Of a stretch of 64,000 nucleotides of DNA, positions 44,590 through 54,369 are shown one piece after another. The stretch covers positions 728,417 to 792,416 of the forward strand of contig NZ_LNZB01000060.1 of the NCBI RefSeq assembly GCF_001468085.1. Direction: 5' to 3'. Position numbers and translations under genes: made by a program. Source of the DNA: Legionella waltersii. Lineage in GTDB: Bacteria > Pseudomonadota > Gammaproteobacteria > Legionellales > Legionellaceae. Within the stretch, counting starts at the first letter, position 1, and every line of letters starts with the position of its first letter. The notes beneath the pieces are model-generated. The model saw nothing but the letters and a program-made list of their open reading frames with translations, searched no databases and was not told where the DNA came from.

Positions 44590-46203
44590 TTATCCTCCCA
44601 TCTGATCGTTGTGTCGTCTTAGAGTTGGAGCTAATTTATCCTGCAAGCTGACAAAAAGTTTCTTTGCTACTGCAACTTTCAACAGCATACAGCTGAATAA
44701 ATAAACCATTGCCGCTATTAGTATACTGAGCAAAATAGCAACCCCACTTACTATTAAAGAAGAATGAATTAAAAACGCATTAAATTTCAACACCATGGTC
44801 CAACAAACACATCCCAATGCTATTGATGCAAGAGCACAACGCAGCAATATACTGATGAAATAAGTGATTTGCATAGCGTTTATACGATGCATTAACAGAT
44901 AAAGAATTAGGAAGTTTAGTGTTGCAGAAATTGAGGTTGAAAGTGCTAAACCACCATGCCCCATAGATAGCTTGAAGATAAACAAATAGTTCAATAGTAA
45001 GTTTAATCCGATAGAACAGAAACTGACTGCCATAGGAGTCCATTTTTTATCAATGGCATAAAATGCTGGGGATACTATTTTTATCCCCGCATAGGCTACA
45101 AGTCCTAATGAATATAATTTTAATGCATAAGCCGTTTGTTGAGTGTCTATAGAATGAAATTTACCATGCTCATAGATCAAGTGGATAATTGGATCTGCAA
45201 ACATCCAAAGACCAACAGCTGCTGGTAGAGTTAAAAATACGGCAAGGTTTATAGCATCGCCTAGTGTTTGACTGAATTGGCTTTTATTTGAAGTTGCAGC
45301 AATTCGAGCAATCACTGGCAAGGTAATGGTTGCAATTGCAACCCCTAAAGCACCAAGAGGAAATTGCATAAGCCTAAATGCACTATTAAGCCAAGTAACT
45401 GCCTCTTTCCCAACATAAGACGCAAATCCAGAGTTAATTAGAACATTAATTTGTACAGCACTAGCAGCAATGATTGCAGGCAATGTTAAGATTAATACGT
45501 TACGAATGCCTTCATCTCGCCATCTAAAATCGGGTTTAAATTGAAAACCAACTTTCCTTAAACTTGGACATTGAACAATCAGTTGCAACAGGCCTCCAAC
45601 CAAAGTTCCAATTGCTAATCCAATAAGCGCTCGTTCTCCAAAATCAGGATCAATCAACCATCCACACAGAACACCCCCAGCTATTGAACCAATATTAAAA
45701 AAACTTGATGCCAGTGCCGGGACCCCAAAAACGTTTTTTGAGTTTAATATCCCCATCACAACAGCAGCTAAGGAAACTAACAAAATAAAGGGATACATGA
45801 TTTGGGTAAGAAAAATAGTTATCCCTAGATCTTGTGATGAAAATCCTGGTGCTAGTGCAAATACAATGTATTTAGCGCAGAGAACGCCAACTAAAGACAA
45901 TGCACTCATAAAACAGGTCACTAGGGTAAGCATTTTAGCAGCAAGTCGCCAGGCAGAAGCATCTCCTTCGTTTTCAATCCTTTTAGAAAAAATGGTGACA
46001 AAGGAAATAGATAATGCCCCTTCCGCAAAAAGATCTCTCAGTAAATTAGGGGCACGAAATGCGATAAGAAATAGTCCCATGTAAGCCGTACCAAAAAGCA
46101 TATTAAATAGTACTTCTCTAGCAAGTCCTAATAGTCGGCTAAACATCACAGCAAGAGCAATAATACCTGAGGCTTTTACATTTAGCTTTGAACTATTCTG
46201 CAT
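44590..46203 (-). CDS. murJ: Lipid II flippase MurJ (MviN)
   Basis: An integral membrane protein with about 14 helices that flips lipid II for peptidoglycan synthesis. Family blocks include GIIALAVMFSRLLGLARE, FRAPNLLRDLFAEGALSISF and FRLMQFPLGALGVAIATITLPVIA. With the ATG at 46203 it has 537 residues; a TTG at 46215 is also in frame, and neither has a clear ribosome site. It is convergent with the F-box gene at 43795. Two MurJ-like proteins occur in some Legionella, so this may be a second copy. Confidence 0.9.
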   Translation of the reverse strand: MQNSSKLNVKASGIIALAVMFSRLLGLAREVLFNMLFGTAYMGLFLIAFRAPNLLRDLFAEGALSISFVTIFSKRIENEGDASAWRLAAKMLTLVTCFMSALSLVGVLCAKYIVFALAPGFSSQDLGITIFLTQIMYPFILLVSLAAVVMGILNSKNVFGVPALASSFFNIGSIAGGVLCGWLIDPDFGERALIGLAIGTLVGGLLQLIVQCPSLRKVGFQFKPDFRWRDEGIRNVLILTLPAIIAASAVQINVLINSGFASYVGKEAVTWLNSAFRLMQFPLGALGVAIATITLPVIARIAATSNKSQFSQTLGDAINLAVFLTLPAAVGLWMFADPIIHLIYEHGKFHSIDTQQTAYALKLYSLGLVAYAGIKIVSPAFYAIDKKWTPMAVSFCSIGLNLLLNYLFIFKLSMGHGGLALSTSISATLNFLILYLLMHRINAMQITYFISILLRCALASIALGCVCWTMVLKFNAFLIHSSLIVSGVAILLSILIAAMVYLFSCMLLKVAVAKKLFVSLQDKLAPTLRRHNDQMGG

Positions 46204-46322
46204 CTTGTGGATCAATGTTAAAAAAAGTTGTTCTTATAATATATGATAAGCAAAATAACGTCGACTTTGGGTATTGGAGGCATAAAGGCTTCATGATGTC
46301 TTATAGCACCTCCAAATCATCA

Positions 46323-47342
46323 CTAACAATTATTAGGGGTTAGAGAGAGCGATTCCTCTTGAGATTGAGTGATATAAGGTAACAACATTGAAACCAATAA
46401 AAGTCCTCCAACGACTACACCACCCCAAAAATATAAATTTTTTGATGAAAAGATCGAATTTTTTTCTGGTTTTGTTGTTAGAGAAGACGTTTTCTCCTGT
46501 ACAGGCGTTTTCACCAGTGATTCTTTTTTTTGCTGTGCTAACGGTTCATCCTGTGCTGCAGCCACCTCTAAAGGTTTGTATTCAGATGCAAACAATCTAG
46601 AGTTGGGAACGAGAGTCCTATACTCTAGCAGTAATTCTTTCAACGTAGCCGCATGCCCAGTCGCGTAGATGTCTGCACTTTCCTTGGTGAGCTGAGTAAT
46701 TCGAGCTTGTACGGTTGAATTTTTTAATAATAACTCACAGATGGAATATAATTCATCAATTTGTTTAGAATACTCCATATATCGGGTTGTCGCATTTTTT
46801 CGTAAAATGATCTGAGCATGATGAGGAATTTTTTCATCCAGCTTCATGGTAGGATCAGTTCGAATGTCTTTTGCTAATTTTAATATGTAAGAAGCTATTT
46901 GATGGCTATCATGCTGGCATTGTAATTGAATTGGAGTGACTGGCTGCGCAGATACACGAAAATCAACTTTGCCCAACTGAGCAATTTGTTCCAGTTGCTT
47001 TAATTGTTCATCAGTTCTGTCGTCTACAGTCGCATGGATGTTATTTGCATCAAGAAGCCAACCCGCGTAAGCACGTAGTTTTTCTTGTTCAATGTAAAAC
47101 TTCACTTGTTGAAACGCTAGATCGAATGTTGAAGTATCTTCCAAACTTCCTTTTAACTCCTTCTCTATAACCTTTAATAAGGACTGAGCTATCTCAAGTA
47201 ATTCATTGACCTCATCATACACAAGTGCTGCGTTAATTCTTGCATCAGGCCCGACTCCTCGGTGAGCCAACTTCACGTATTTTTTAACCTGAACATCAAT
47301 CAATTCACATACAAACTCAAGCAACTGATTATATTTACTCAT
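46323..47342 (-). CDS. Helical protein with C-terminal membrane anchor, possible effector
   Basis: A 339-residue protein, largely helical and polar, with a linker rich in lysine, serine and glutamate (about 265-300) and a single hydrophobic segment near the C-terminus (about 308-328, FWGGVVVGGLLLVSMLLPYI) followed by a short tail. This is a tail-anchor arrangement. No signal peptide and no known domain. Tail-anchored proteins are frequent among Legionella effectors acting on host membranes, but a bacterial inner-membrane role is equally possible. Confidence 0.7.
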   Translation of the reverse strand: MSKYNQLLEFVCELIDVQVKKYVKLAHRGVGPDARINAALVYDEVNELLEIAQSLLKVIEKELKGSLEDTSTFDLAFQQVKFYIEQEKLRAYAGWLLDANNIHATVDDRTDEQLKQLEQIAQLGKVDFRVSAQPVTPIQLQCQHDSHQIASYILKLAKDIRTDPTMKLDEKIPHHAQIILRKNATTRYMEYSKQIDELYSICELLLKNSTVQARITQLTKESADIYATGHAATLKELLLEYRTLVPNSRLFASEYKPLEVAAAQDEPLAQQKKESLVKTPVQEKTSSLTTKPEKNSIFSSKNLYFWGGVVVGGLLLVSMLLPYITQSQEESLSLTPNNC

Positions 47343-47613
47343 TTAATACCCTATTACCCTAATGCAACAATTGAGAATCATTATCATAATTTAGAGCTTA
47401 GTTAGCAAGCAAAAAGTAGAGTGAGATATCTCATACAGTCATATACAATGGTTGCTACCCAGTGTGTAAGTGGTATTTAAATACAATTCCGATAAATGTG
47501 CAGATATGGATGTTCCAGATACCTCCCCTACCTCTATACTTCATGCGATTTAATGCAAAGCGATATCGTGGAACCTGGCACAATAAGGACTTAATGCGAG
47601 TACCACTACCACG

Positions 47614-48582
47614 TCATGTCAAGGAGTAGTACCCCTTTTGATCCTTCATTATGCGCTGGGCGTGAACAATTAGAACTGCGACAGCACAAGAACTGATTCT
47701 CGATTGAACGCCATCAGATCGACTGGTTAAAATGATGGGAACAGTGGCACCAAGGATGATACCAGCGGAAACGGCATCACCAATTAATACCAGCTGTTTT
47801 GCCAAAATATTCCCTGCTTCCAAATTGGGTACGACGAAAATGTCTACATCACCAATGAATGAAGACTTTATATTTTTAGTTTCAGCTGCATGCAAGCTAA
47901 ATACATTATCGTAAGCAAAAGGGCCATCAACTATTGCGTCTGTAATTTGACCACGTTCAGCCATTTTAGCTAGACACGCTGCATCAATGGTCGAACTCAT
48001 TTCAGGATTAATCGTTTCAACAGCGGATAAAAGAGCTACTTTTGGGAGTTCATTTTTATTCCACATATGAAAGAGATCGACAGCATTTTGAATAATGTCT
48101 TTTTTAGCCATTAAATTAGGGGCAATATTAATCGCCGCATCGGTGACGATAAAAGGCTTATGATACTTTTCAATGGCCATGATAAAAGCATGACTTATGC
48201 GCCGGGAGGTTCGTATTCCATTTTCTTTCTTTAACACTTCATGCATTAATTCATCCGTATGTAGACTCCCCTTCATCAAGGCATCAACCTTCCCTTCTCG
48301 AACTAATTTTATGGCTTCTTCTGCAGCATTAGGACCATTGGGACTTTCAACTAACTCGTAATTAGACAATGAAATAGACAACTCATCGGCAATTTTTTGT
48401 ATAATTTTTTTAGGGCCTATCAGAATAGGCTCAATTAAGCCTATTTCTGCAGCATCTATCGCTCCCTCAAGTGCGTCATTGCTACAGGGATATACCACCG
48501 CTACCCTAATCTTAGGTAATGATAAAGATTGTTCTAAAAATCGCTTAGACAGTTTATCAACATCAAGTTTTTTTGAGGGCAT
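47614..48582 (-). CDS. Phosphate acyltransferase (phosphate acetyl/butyryltransferase family)
   Basis: A 322-residue cytoplasmic enzyme that interconverts an acyl-CoA and acyl phosphate. Family stretches VAVVYPCSNDALEGAIDAAE, LMKGSLHTDELMHEVL and HAFIMAIEKYHKPFIVTDAA are visible. A longer frame starts at 48612, but a strong AGGAGGAA lies between the two starts and points to MPSKKLD at 48582. It is divergent from an acetate kinase gene 143 bp away, so the two enzymes probably form an acyl-CoA to acyl-phosphate to acid plus ATP path. Acetyl or butyryl preference cannot be read from sequence. Confidence 0.87.
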   Translation of the reverse strand: MPSKKLDVDKLSKRFLEQSLSLPKIRVAVVYPCSNDALEGAIDAAEIGLIEPILIGPKKIIQKIADELSISLSNYELVESPNGPNAAEEAIKLVREGKVDALMKGSLHTDELMHEVLKKENGIRTSRRISHAFIMAIEKYHKPFIVTDAAINIAPNLMAKKDIIQNAVDLFHMWNKNELPKVALLSAVETINPEMSSTIDAACLAKMAERGQITDAIVDGPFAYDNVFSLHAAETKNIKSSFIGDVDIFVVPNLEAGNILAKQLVLIGDAVSAGIILGATVPIILTSRSDGVQSRISSCAVAVLIVHAQRIMKDQKGYYSLT

Positions 48583-48725
48583 AGGGGATTCCTCCTGAAC
48601 ACCGTTATTCATTGTACAATAGTAAATTGATTAAGTTCATGAAACAATGTTACTTAAATTATAATCGACATAGAATTTTAGGGATAATTTAACTCTCTAT
48701 TTTTAGAAAACCCAGAGTAATGCTT

Positions 48726-49904
48726 ATGGATGATCAACATATCATTGTTATTAATTCAGGTTCATCGAGCATTAAATTTGCTCTTTTTGAATTTAAGTCT
48801 TTAAATAAGGCGCTCTATGGTTCCATTGAGAATATTAAGATTGCACCACTTTTCAAGCTCTTTAGTGGCAAACAATGTTTATTAAAGGAGGAAGCCTTTT
48901 CTAGGGACAACGATTATTCATTCTATTTTGAGTTATTACTCTCCTCTCTTAAAGACCACCACAGTAAAATAAATTTCGTTGCTGCCGGACACAGAGTTGT
49001 TCACGGAGGTAATACCTATTTTGATCCAGTATTGCTCACTCCCCCAATTATTGAAGATTTGAAGCAATTAATTCCCTTTGCCCCATTGCATCAACCTTAT
49101 AACCTCTCAGCCATCGAAGCGATTACAAACCATTCACCCCACTTACCACAAATAGCCTGCTTTGATACTGCATTTCATCGAAGCCATCCACCTATCGCTG
49201 ATGCCTTTGCCCTTCCCCGTGCTCTTACTCAAGAAGGGATTAAACGATATGGTTTTCATGGTCTTTCCTATGAGTTTATTATGCATCAACTAGCCCTTCT
49301 AGCGATTAGCAAACCTTTTGATCGCCTTATTATTGCCCACCTCGGTAATGGAGCAAGTATGTGTGCAATAAAGAACGGTAAATCCATAGAAAGCACCATG
49401 GGGTTTACTGCTTTAGACGGATTAATGATGGGTACACGCTGCGGAAGCATCGATCCGGGTGTGTTACTTTATCTTCTAGAATTTAAACAGATGACCACTA
49501 AGGAAATAGAAAATCTTCTCTATAAACAATCTGGTTTGTTAGGTGTATCAGGAATCTCTTCCAACGTTCAGCAGTTACTTGAAAGTGATTGTGCAGAAGC
49601 GCAAGAGGCTCTAGATTTATTTGTCTACCGTGCTCGGCGTGAACTAGGTGCTTTAATTGCAGTGCTTGGCGGACTTGACGCGTTTGTCTTTACAGGAGGC
49701 ATCGGTGAGCATGCTTGGAAAATTCGCGAGGCAATTTGTGAGGACAATGAATGGATTGGTATACAGCTGGATAAAAAATCCAATAAAGCCAACAAGCGAC
49801 TCATTAGCGCAAAAAAGAGTACTGTTGATGTTTATACAATCCCCACTGACGAAGAATGGATAATAGCCAATCATTGCCAGAGGATACTGAATACAATTAG
49901 ATAA
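48726..49904 (+). CDS. ackA: Acetate kinase (ASKHA acyl kinase)
   Basis: Transfers phosphate between acyl phosphate and ADP. The N-terminal motif INSGSSSIKFALF, the signature AGHRVVHGG, the middle block RYGFHGLSYEF, and VFTGGIGEHAWKIR are all characteristic. Full length, 392 residues with the ATG at 48726; an ATG two codons upstream (48720) is possible but closer to the weak AGAG site. Pairs functionally with the divergent phosphate acyltransferase. Confidence 0.93.
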   Translation: MDDQHIIVINSGSSSIKFALFEFKSLNKALYGSIENIKIAPLFKLFSGKQCLLKEEAFSRDNDYSFYFELLLSSLKDHHSKINFVAAGHRVVHGGNTYFDPVLLTPPIIEDLKQLIPFAPLHQPYNLSAIEAITNHSPHLPQIACFDTAFHRSHPPIADAFALPRALTQEGIKRYGFHGLSYEFIMHQLALLAISKPFDRLIIAHLGNGASMCAIKNGKSIESTMGFTALDGLMMGTRCGSIDPGVLLYLLEFKQMTTKEIENLLYKQSGLLGVSGISSNVQQLLESDCAEAQEALDLFVYRARRELGALIAVLGGLDAFVFTGGIGEHAWKIREAICEDNEWIGIQLDKKSNKANKRLISAKKSTVDVYTIPTDEEWIIANHCQRILNTIR

Positions 49905-50145
49905 CATGATGACTGCTTTAATATTAGTTAAATTGCCTTCAATTGTTACTGGCAAAAGCAGCATTAATTGATTGGTACCTTAATGAGAAATTTAAACAGA
50001 ATGCTGTTTCTATAATGAGCACAATGCTTTTTTCTAAAATAGAAAAAAGTGATTTCAACAATACTCCATTATCAACCAACAAGAGATCGCCTAAAATGCA
50101 TAATGCATATATTTTACGCATACCTATGCGTGAGGAGAGGTTGAT

Positions 50146-51207
50146 TTGTTTTTTAAATTACCCAAAGAAATTCAAAAAGAAATTTTTAACCACTTAGGAT
50201 TAAATGGATTAATCGATGCTAGCCGAGTATGTAAACAATGGAATACCTACAGCAATGACCGTTTAACTTATCAAAAAAGTGTTTTAGGGTACCGATTTCT
50301 TCAAATTAATGACAACGTCAAATTCGCGGAAAAATTCTCCTTGAAAGAAGCTGTTTATGGAATTGAGTCTGCTGAATACAGGTCAACACAGTCTTTGTTC
50401 AATGCAATTCCGGCATACTGTAAGCACATGAAAGATAAAATACCAAGAAATGACTTTAACAAGACGGTTAGTTGGGCATTAGGTAAAGATTCATCGTTAA
50501 TAGAAAAGCAGATTTTTTTAAACCTAATTAGGCATACCCCAGAATGGCTTCGGTATTTATCAGTTAATGATGCGGCTGAACTATGCATACAATCAGGTAA
50601 TCAGCAATTAGCGGCTATGAAGACTGCCTATAAAATAGCAACTGGCAATGATATTGATCAATACATCAAAGATAATATACCTGATGTTGATCAGCGAATA
50701 GTTCAAGCATTAGTAAACCATGCATTAGGCGAATGCAGGCCTTCATTTGTTCATACAGCCTTAAATGTAGTCATTGAAACACCTCAATACGTCAAATACC
50801 TTCCAGTAAAAGATGCTGCTGAACTTTGTATAAAAGCAGGCGATCACTTATTAGCACGGCTAAAATCTCTGTATAAAAAGCAAACTGGTAATGATATCGA
50901 CCAGTATATGAACGATCATATTCCAAATGCCAAAGCGCGAATTGTTAAGGTATTGGTCAAAAAAACGCTAGCCAAAAATAGTTCTTCTGTTTCAATATTC
51001 AATGAAATTGTTTTTAAACCAGAGTTGGTATCCCATCTTTCCGTTGAAGATGCAGCTGCACTATGTATAAGCTCTGGTAACAAATCAGATATATCTGCAC
51101 TTAAGCTTATGTATAAAAAAGCAACTGGTCTAGATATTGACGCAGAAATTGAAAGAATAGTACGTCAAGATGCACAACCAAGTTTTTCTTTATCATCTGG
51201 GATCTAG
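50146..51207 (+). CDS. F-box protein with three C-terminal helical repeats, candidate effector
   Basis: A 353-residue protein. The F-box is at residues 4-45 (LPKEIQKEIFNHLGLNGLID then ASRVCKQWNTYSNDRL). Residues 102-342 hold three tandem repeats of about 80 residues, each with a DAAELCI-type motif (142, 223, 302) and an ATGNDIDQY-type motif (166, 246, 326). Start is TTG at 50146, supported by GAGGAGAGG five bases upstream. F-box plus repeat scaffold is the layout of a substrate adaptor for a Skp1-Cullin ubiquitin ligase. Host targeting through Dot/Icm is inferred. Confidence 0.8.
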   Translation: MFFKLPKEIQKEIFNHLGLNGLIDASRVCKQWNTYSNDRLTYQKSVLGYRFLQINDNVKFAEKFSLKEAVYGIESAEYRSTQSLFNAIPAYCKHMKDKIPRNDFNKTVSWALGKDSSLIEKQIFLNLIRHTPEWLRYLSVNDAAELCIQSGNQQLAAMKTAYKIATGNDIDQYIKDNIPDVDQRIVQALVNHALGECRPSFVHTALNVVIETPQYVKYLPVKDAAELCIKAGDHLLARLKSLYKKQTGNDIDQYMNDHIPNAKARIVKVLVKKTLAKNSSSVSIFNEIVFKPELVSHLSVEDAAALCISSGNKSDISALKLMYKKATGLDIDAEIERIVRQDAQPSFSLSSGI

Positions 51208-51378
51208 CTTTCAAAAACCAACACAGGTCCTGCATGATTGAGTTATTAATCATGAAACATGCTGCCCCTCAAAAGGAGCAAGCATAACTATAAACATTTT
51301 TTATGTTTGTTTTGGGTTTATAATTAATATAGAAACCTCAAAAAACAATGAAATAATAACTCCTATGTAATAAATGAC

Positions 51379-52269
51379 ATGAATATTTTACATTGCTTAA
51401 AAAGTTTTCTTTTCACAGTGGATTGTGGCAGTTTTTCTGCTGCTGCACGTACTTTATATATATCACCCTCTAAACTCAGCAAACAAATCAGCTGGTTAGA
51501 AGACGAATTAAAAGTAAAATTATTTGTGCGATCGACAAGGCAACTGACTCTGACTGAGTCAGGACAAAGACTTTACGGTAAAGTAATCAAACTTTTCGAT
51601 GAACTGGAACAAGTAAAATCGATTGCAAGTACTGAGCATCTAGTGCCCCATGGAACAATCCAACTCTACCTCACTGTAACGCCTGCAATTCCCTATTTAA
51701 CTCAATTAAGTATTCAATTTATGCAAGAGTATCCTAAGATTAAGATGGATATTTTAGTAGGTTCAGAAGATCTTAGTACTTATCAACATCCATTTGATTT
51801 AGCCATTTCATTTGATGCTATCAAGCATCCTAAATTACTCTGTAATAAATTGTTTTCAATTCGACGTAAAATATATGCATCACCTGATTATATAAATAAA
51901 CATGGCTCCCCCAAAACCATCGAAGATCTTGCAAACTACAATTGTTTAATCAATACGCTTTATAGTCTGCAAAACAAATGGATTTTTAATAAAAAGGTGA
52001 TTCATGTTAATGGTAATTTTAAAAGTAATAGTGCTGATATTTTAAAACAAGCAGCAATAGAAGGGATTGGTCTTATATGGACACCTTCGTTTTCAGTTCT
52101 CAAAGAAATACAGGAAGGTCAATTAGTACCAGTATTACCTGATGACGTCTCTCCAGAGATTGCTCTTTATTCCATCTACCCTAAACATTTAGCCGATGCT
52201 ACAAAAATAAGGTTACTTATGGATTTTTTTTATACAAAAGCATTACAAGACAGAATTAGTGAGGGCTAG
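51379..52269 (+). CDS. LysR-family transcriptional regulator
   Basis: A 296-residue regulator. The winged helix-turn-helix is at about residues 3-62 (FLFTVDCGSFSAAARTLYIS, SKLSKQISWLEDELKVKLFV), and the LysR substrate-binding domain follows (about 90-290). No divergent partner is close: the upstream gene is the F-box protein on the same strand and the next gene is TMEM43 on the opposite strand, so its target is unclear. Closest in style to the general LysR group with CrgA/AaeR-type effectors. Confidence 0.9.
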   Translation: MNILHCLKSFLFTVDCGSFSAAARTLYISPSKLSKQISWLEDELKVKLFVRSTRQLTLTESGQRLYGKVIKLFDELEQVKSIASTEHLVPHGTIQLYLTVTPAIPYLTQLSIQFMQEYPKIKMDILVGSEDLSTYQHPFDLAISFDAIKHPKLLCNKLFSIRRKIYASPDYINKHGSPKTIEDLANYNCLINTLYSLQNKWIFNKKVIHVNGNFKSNSADILKQAAIEGIGLIWTPSFSVLKEIQEGQLVPVLPDDVSPEIALYSIYPKHLADATKIRLLMDFFYTKALQDRISEG

Positions 52270-52325
52270 CCTTATTTTTTTCTTAAAGATTCATTTTTAA
52301 TCACAGTCGTGACGCAAGTAACCAT

Positions 52326-53477
52326 CTACTTTGCAGGTATTTTTTTAGCCCTACCCTTAATCAGTATATACCCACCTATGATCAGAACGACTAACAAGCC
52401 AATTGATACAATTGGTCTAGTAGCAAACCAGGCAATTGCAGTTGCCACGTTCCAAACAGCGAGACCACATAGAAAAGCGATAAATCCTGTACCAAAACCC
52501 ATAATGGTTCCCAAAATTGGTAAGACGTCCGCTAAAACGACTAAAGGATTCATGATTAAAGCAAATCCTCCAATCAGCATGACTAAAGAAACCAAGCGTA
52601 AGAGCCACGCAATCATTTTATTTTGTGACTGCGCTTCTTCAATCATCAGATCAGCAGATTTTTGGCCGGTTGACAACAGAAAAACGGTCTCACCCGCTGG
52701 GGCTAGAAAAGCTTGAAGTGTATTTCCAGTCTGTTGGCCAATGATACTAACAATTTGAGGATATACGGCAGTAAGAGTTACTTTAAGATCGCCTAGTTGT
52801 GGACTTTGGGGATTTGTTCCTAGATACAACTCATTATTATTCACTAAATTCACTGGCATTTTAACTTTCTCTTGTAACTCTTCTTTATTGACATTAGCCA
52901 AATCGATAGACTTACTTACATCGATCTGTGAGAGTAACTCACTCGGTAGTACGAAATCACCGACAGTTACTGTTTGAGCATATTGTACCTGTGATTGAAT
53001 AGGCATGGATGCTGGATTTTCATGTCCTGCTTGATCATGGAAATTGGAGCTGTCTATCAGATTATCAGACCAAACTTTATTATAGGTATAAGTGGTGATC
53101 TTTTTTTCAGACCCACCCACTTGTTTTTCCGTTTTTGTATCTTTCTTTTCTTCCCATTGATACATTTTTACTTTGCGATGAAGATTAATTGCAGTAACCT
53201 TCACATCAAGCATGGAATCAACTAATTCATCCTTAGTTGTTGCCATGCCACTCAAATACACTACCTTGAGGTTGTTTTGTTTATTGATGGGAGAATCCGG
53301 AACAGAGATAAGTGCTTTATGAGCTTGCTCTAATGATTGCGCGGTGTGCAAGCTATGTTTTTCATTCCAAAATATAAGTGCAATAGCCCCTACAATTAAT
53401 CCAATTCCGACGAGAATACCAATAAGCGCATTCTTTAAGCGACTTCCCCATGATTCCGTTGTAATTTCTTCGCTCAT
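52326..53477 (-). CDS. TMEM43-family membrane protein
   Basis: A 383-residue protein with one N-terminal membrane helix (about 17-37) and three or four at the C-terminus (about 290-375), separated by a soluble domain. The core KVKMYQWEEKK and the plan match TMEM43 (LUMA), a family best known as a nuclear-envelope protein in animals and present in some bacteria including Legionella. Function in bacteria is unknown. Convergent with the LysR gene; AAGGAAG precedes the ATG. Confidence 0.85.
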   Translation of the reverse strand: MSEEITTESWGSRLKNALIGILVGIGLIVGAIALIFWNEKHSLHTAQSLEQAHKALISVPDSPINKQNNLKVVYLSGMATTKDELVDSMLDVKVTAINLHRKVKMYQWEEKKDTKTEKQVGGSEKKITTYTYNKVWSDNLIDSSNFHDQAGHENPASMPIQSQVQYAQTVTVGDFVLPSELLSQIDVSKSIDLANVNKEELQEKVKMPVNLVNNNELYLGTNPQSPQLGDLKVTLTAVYPQIVSIIGQQTGNTLQAFLAPAGETVFLLSTGQKSADLMIEEAQSQNKMIAWLLRLVSLVMLIGGFALIMNPLVVLADVLPILGTIMGFGTGFIAFLCGLAVWNVATAIAWFATRPIVSIGLLVVLIIGGYILIKGRAKKIPAK

Positions 53478-53588
53478 GATAATTCACTTCCTTTAGGTTC
53501 TATTTGTGTATTACTTAAATAATAGTGGGAAATTCATCAAACGGAAAATGATTAGTAATCAGTAGAATACAGTGATGGATCGGAATGG

Positions 53589-53627
53589 CTCCTTGAAGAT
53601 CTGAACAGTTTGCACTGTTTCAAGGAG
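53589..53627 (-). terminator. Nested stem-loop after the secreted protein gene
   Basis: CTCCTTGAA (53589-53597) with TTCAAGGAG (53619-53627), and an inner AACAGT/ACTGTT pair. It lies 17 bp past the stop of the minus-strand gene at 53644, without a T-run. Confidence 0.5.
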
Positions 53628-53643
53628 GCTCCATCCCTATCGA

Positions 53644-54051
53644 TTAATTATTACAAACAAAATCTTGTGGAAACACTACTGAAATGCTGTCACCAGGAAA
53701 CCTCATAGCAATTGGACCAGCTTTGAGTTGGCATTGACCAACTGGTTTAACGTCATTAGCAATTGAATTAAGATTTGATGGGGTAGAATAGAGAGTAGCA
53801 CTGATTGTGTAATTAATAGTTGCAGAACACTCTAAATTTTCAATATGTCGTGGAGCAGAACCTCCTTTGAGAGTAATTGAGTTATTCGAATAACTATCTG
53901 AAGTGACATTAAATGCAACACTTTGTTCAATGGTAACAGGTGGCGTAGAAACAGCGACTTCGACATAACAATTTCTCACAGGTTCTGCGAGACTTGGCAA
54001 AGCAAGTGTTAGTCCAATAATGCCTAGTGCATTCATAACAGCTTTCTTCAT
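53644..54051 (-). CDS. Small exported protein of unknown function
   Basis: A 135-residue protein with a signal peptide (about 1-22, ALGIIGLTLALPSLA) and a beta-rich mature part with four cysteines (RNCYVEV, LECSATI, GQCQLK, FVCNN). It looks like a small periplasmic or secreted beta protein. Family not recognised. Followed by a stem-loop. Confidence 0.72.
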   Translation of the reverse strand: MKKAVMNALGIIGLTLALPSLAEPVRNCYVEVAVSTPPVTIEQSVAFNVTSDSYSNNSITLKGGSAPRHIENLECSATINYTISATLYSTPSNLNSIANDVKPVGQCQLKAGPIAMRFPGDSISVVFPQDFVCNN

Positions 54052-54195
54052 TCTAAAATCTCCTTAATAATTCTAAGCTTATATTGAAATTTACTGGACA
54101 ACTTTCGTTGTCAAATCATCATATATTGTTCAACTTGGTACTTCAATGAGCTTTTCTGGAACTTTACAGTCGACTGATCAACTAACGAACATACC

Positions 54196-54369
54196 AATAA
54201 CAAGGAGATTCAAAAGTCATTAATTAACACAAAATGTTCATTGTTCAAAGGGGTCCGTCCCGGTCCGTCCCCATGCTATGATAATAACAAGGAGATTCAA
54301 AAGTCATTAATTAACACAAAATGTTCATTGTTCAAAGGGGTCCGTCCCGGTCCGTCCCCATGCTATGAT
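54196..54369. repeat. Exact 87-bp tandem duplication
   Basis: Copy 1 is 54196-54282 and copy 2 54283-54369, without differences that I could see. Each unit contains GGGGTCCGTCCCGGTCCGTC followed by CCCATG, the same core as the hairpin after lspM. Copy 2 overlaps the stop codon of the minus-strand gene ending at 54363. Confidence 0.9.

Noticed and set aside
49943..50197. 84-codon plus-strand frame between ackA and the F-box gene
   Set aside because: It overlaps the F-box gene start and its ribosome site in another frame, and the product is low-complexity and unlike any protein.
54196..54369. Short CRISPR-like array
   Set aside because: There are only two copies, directly abutting with no spacer, and no cas genes are present.
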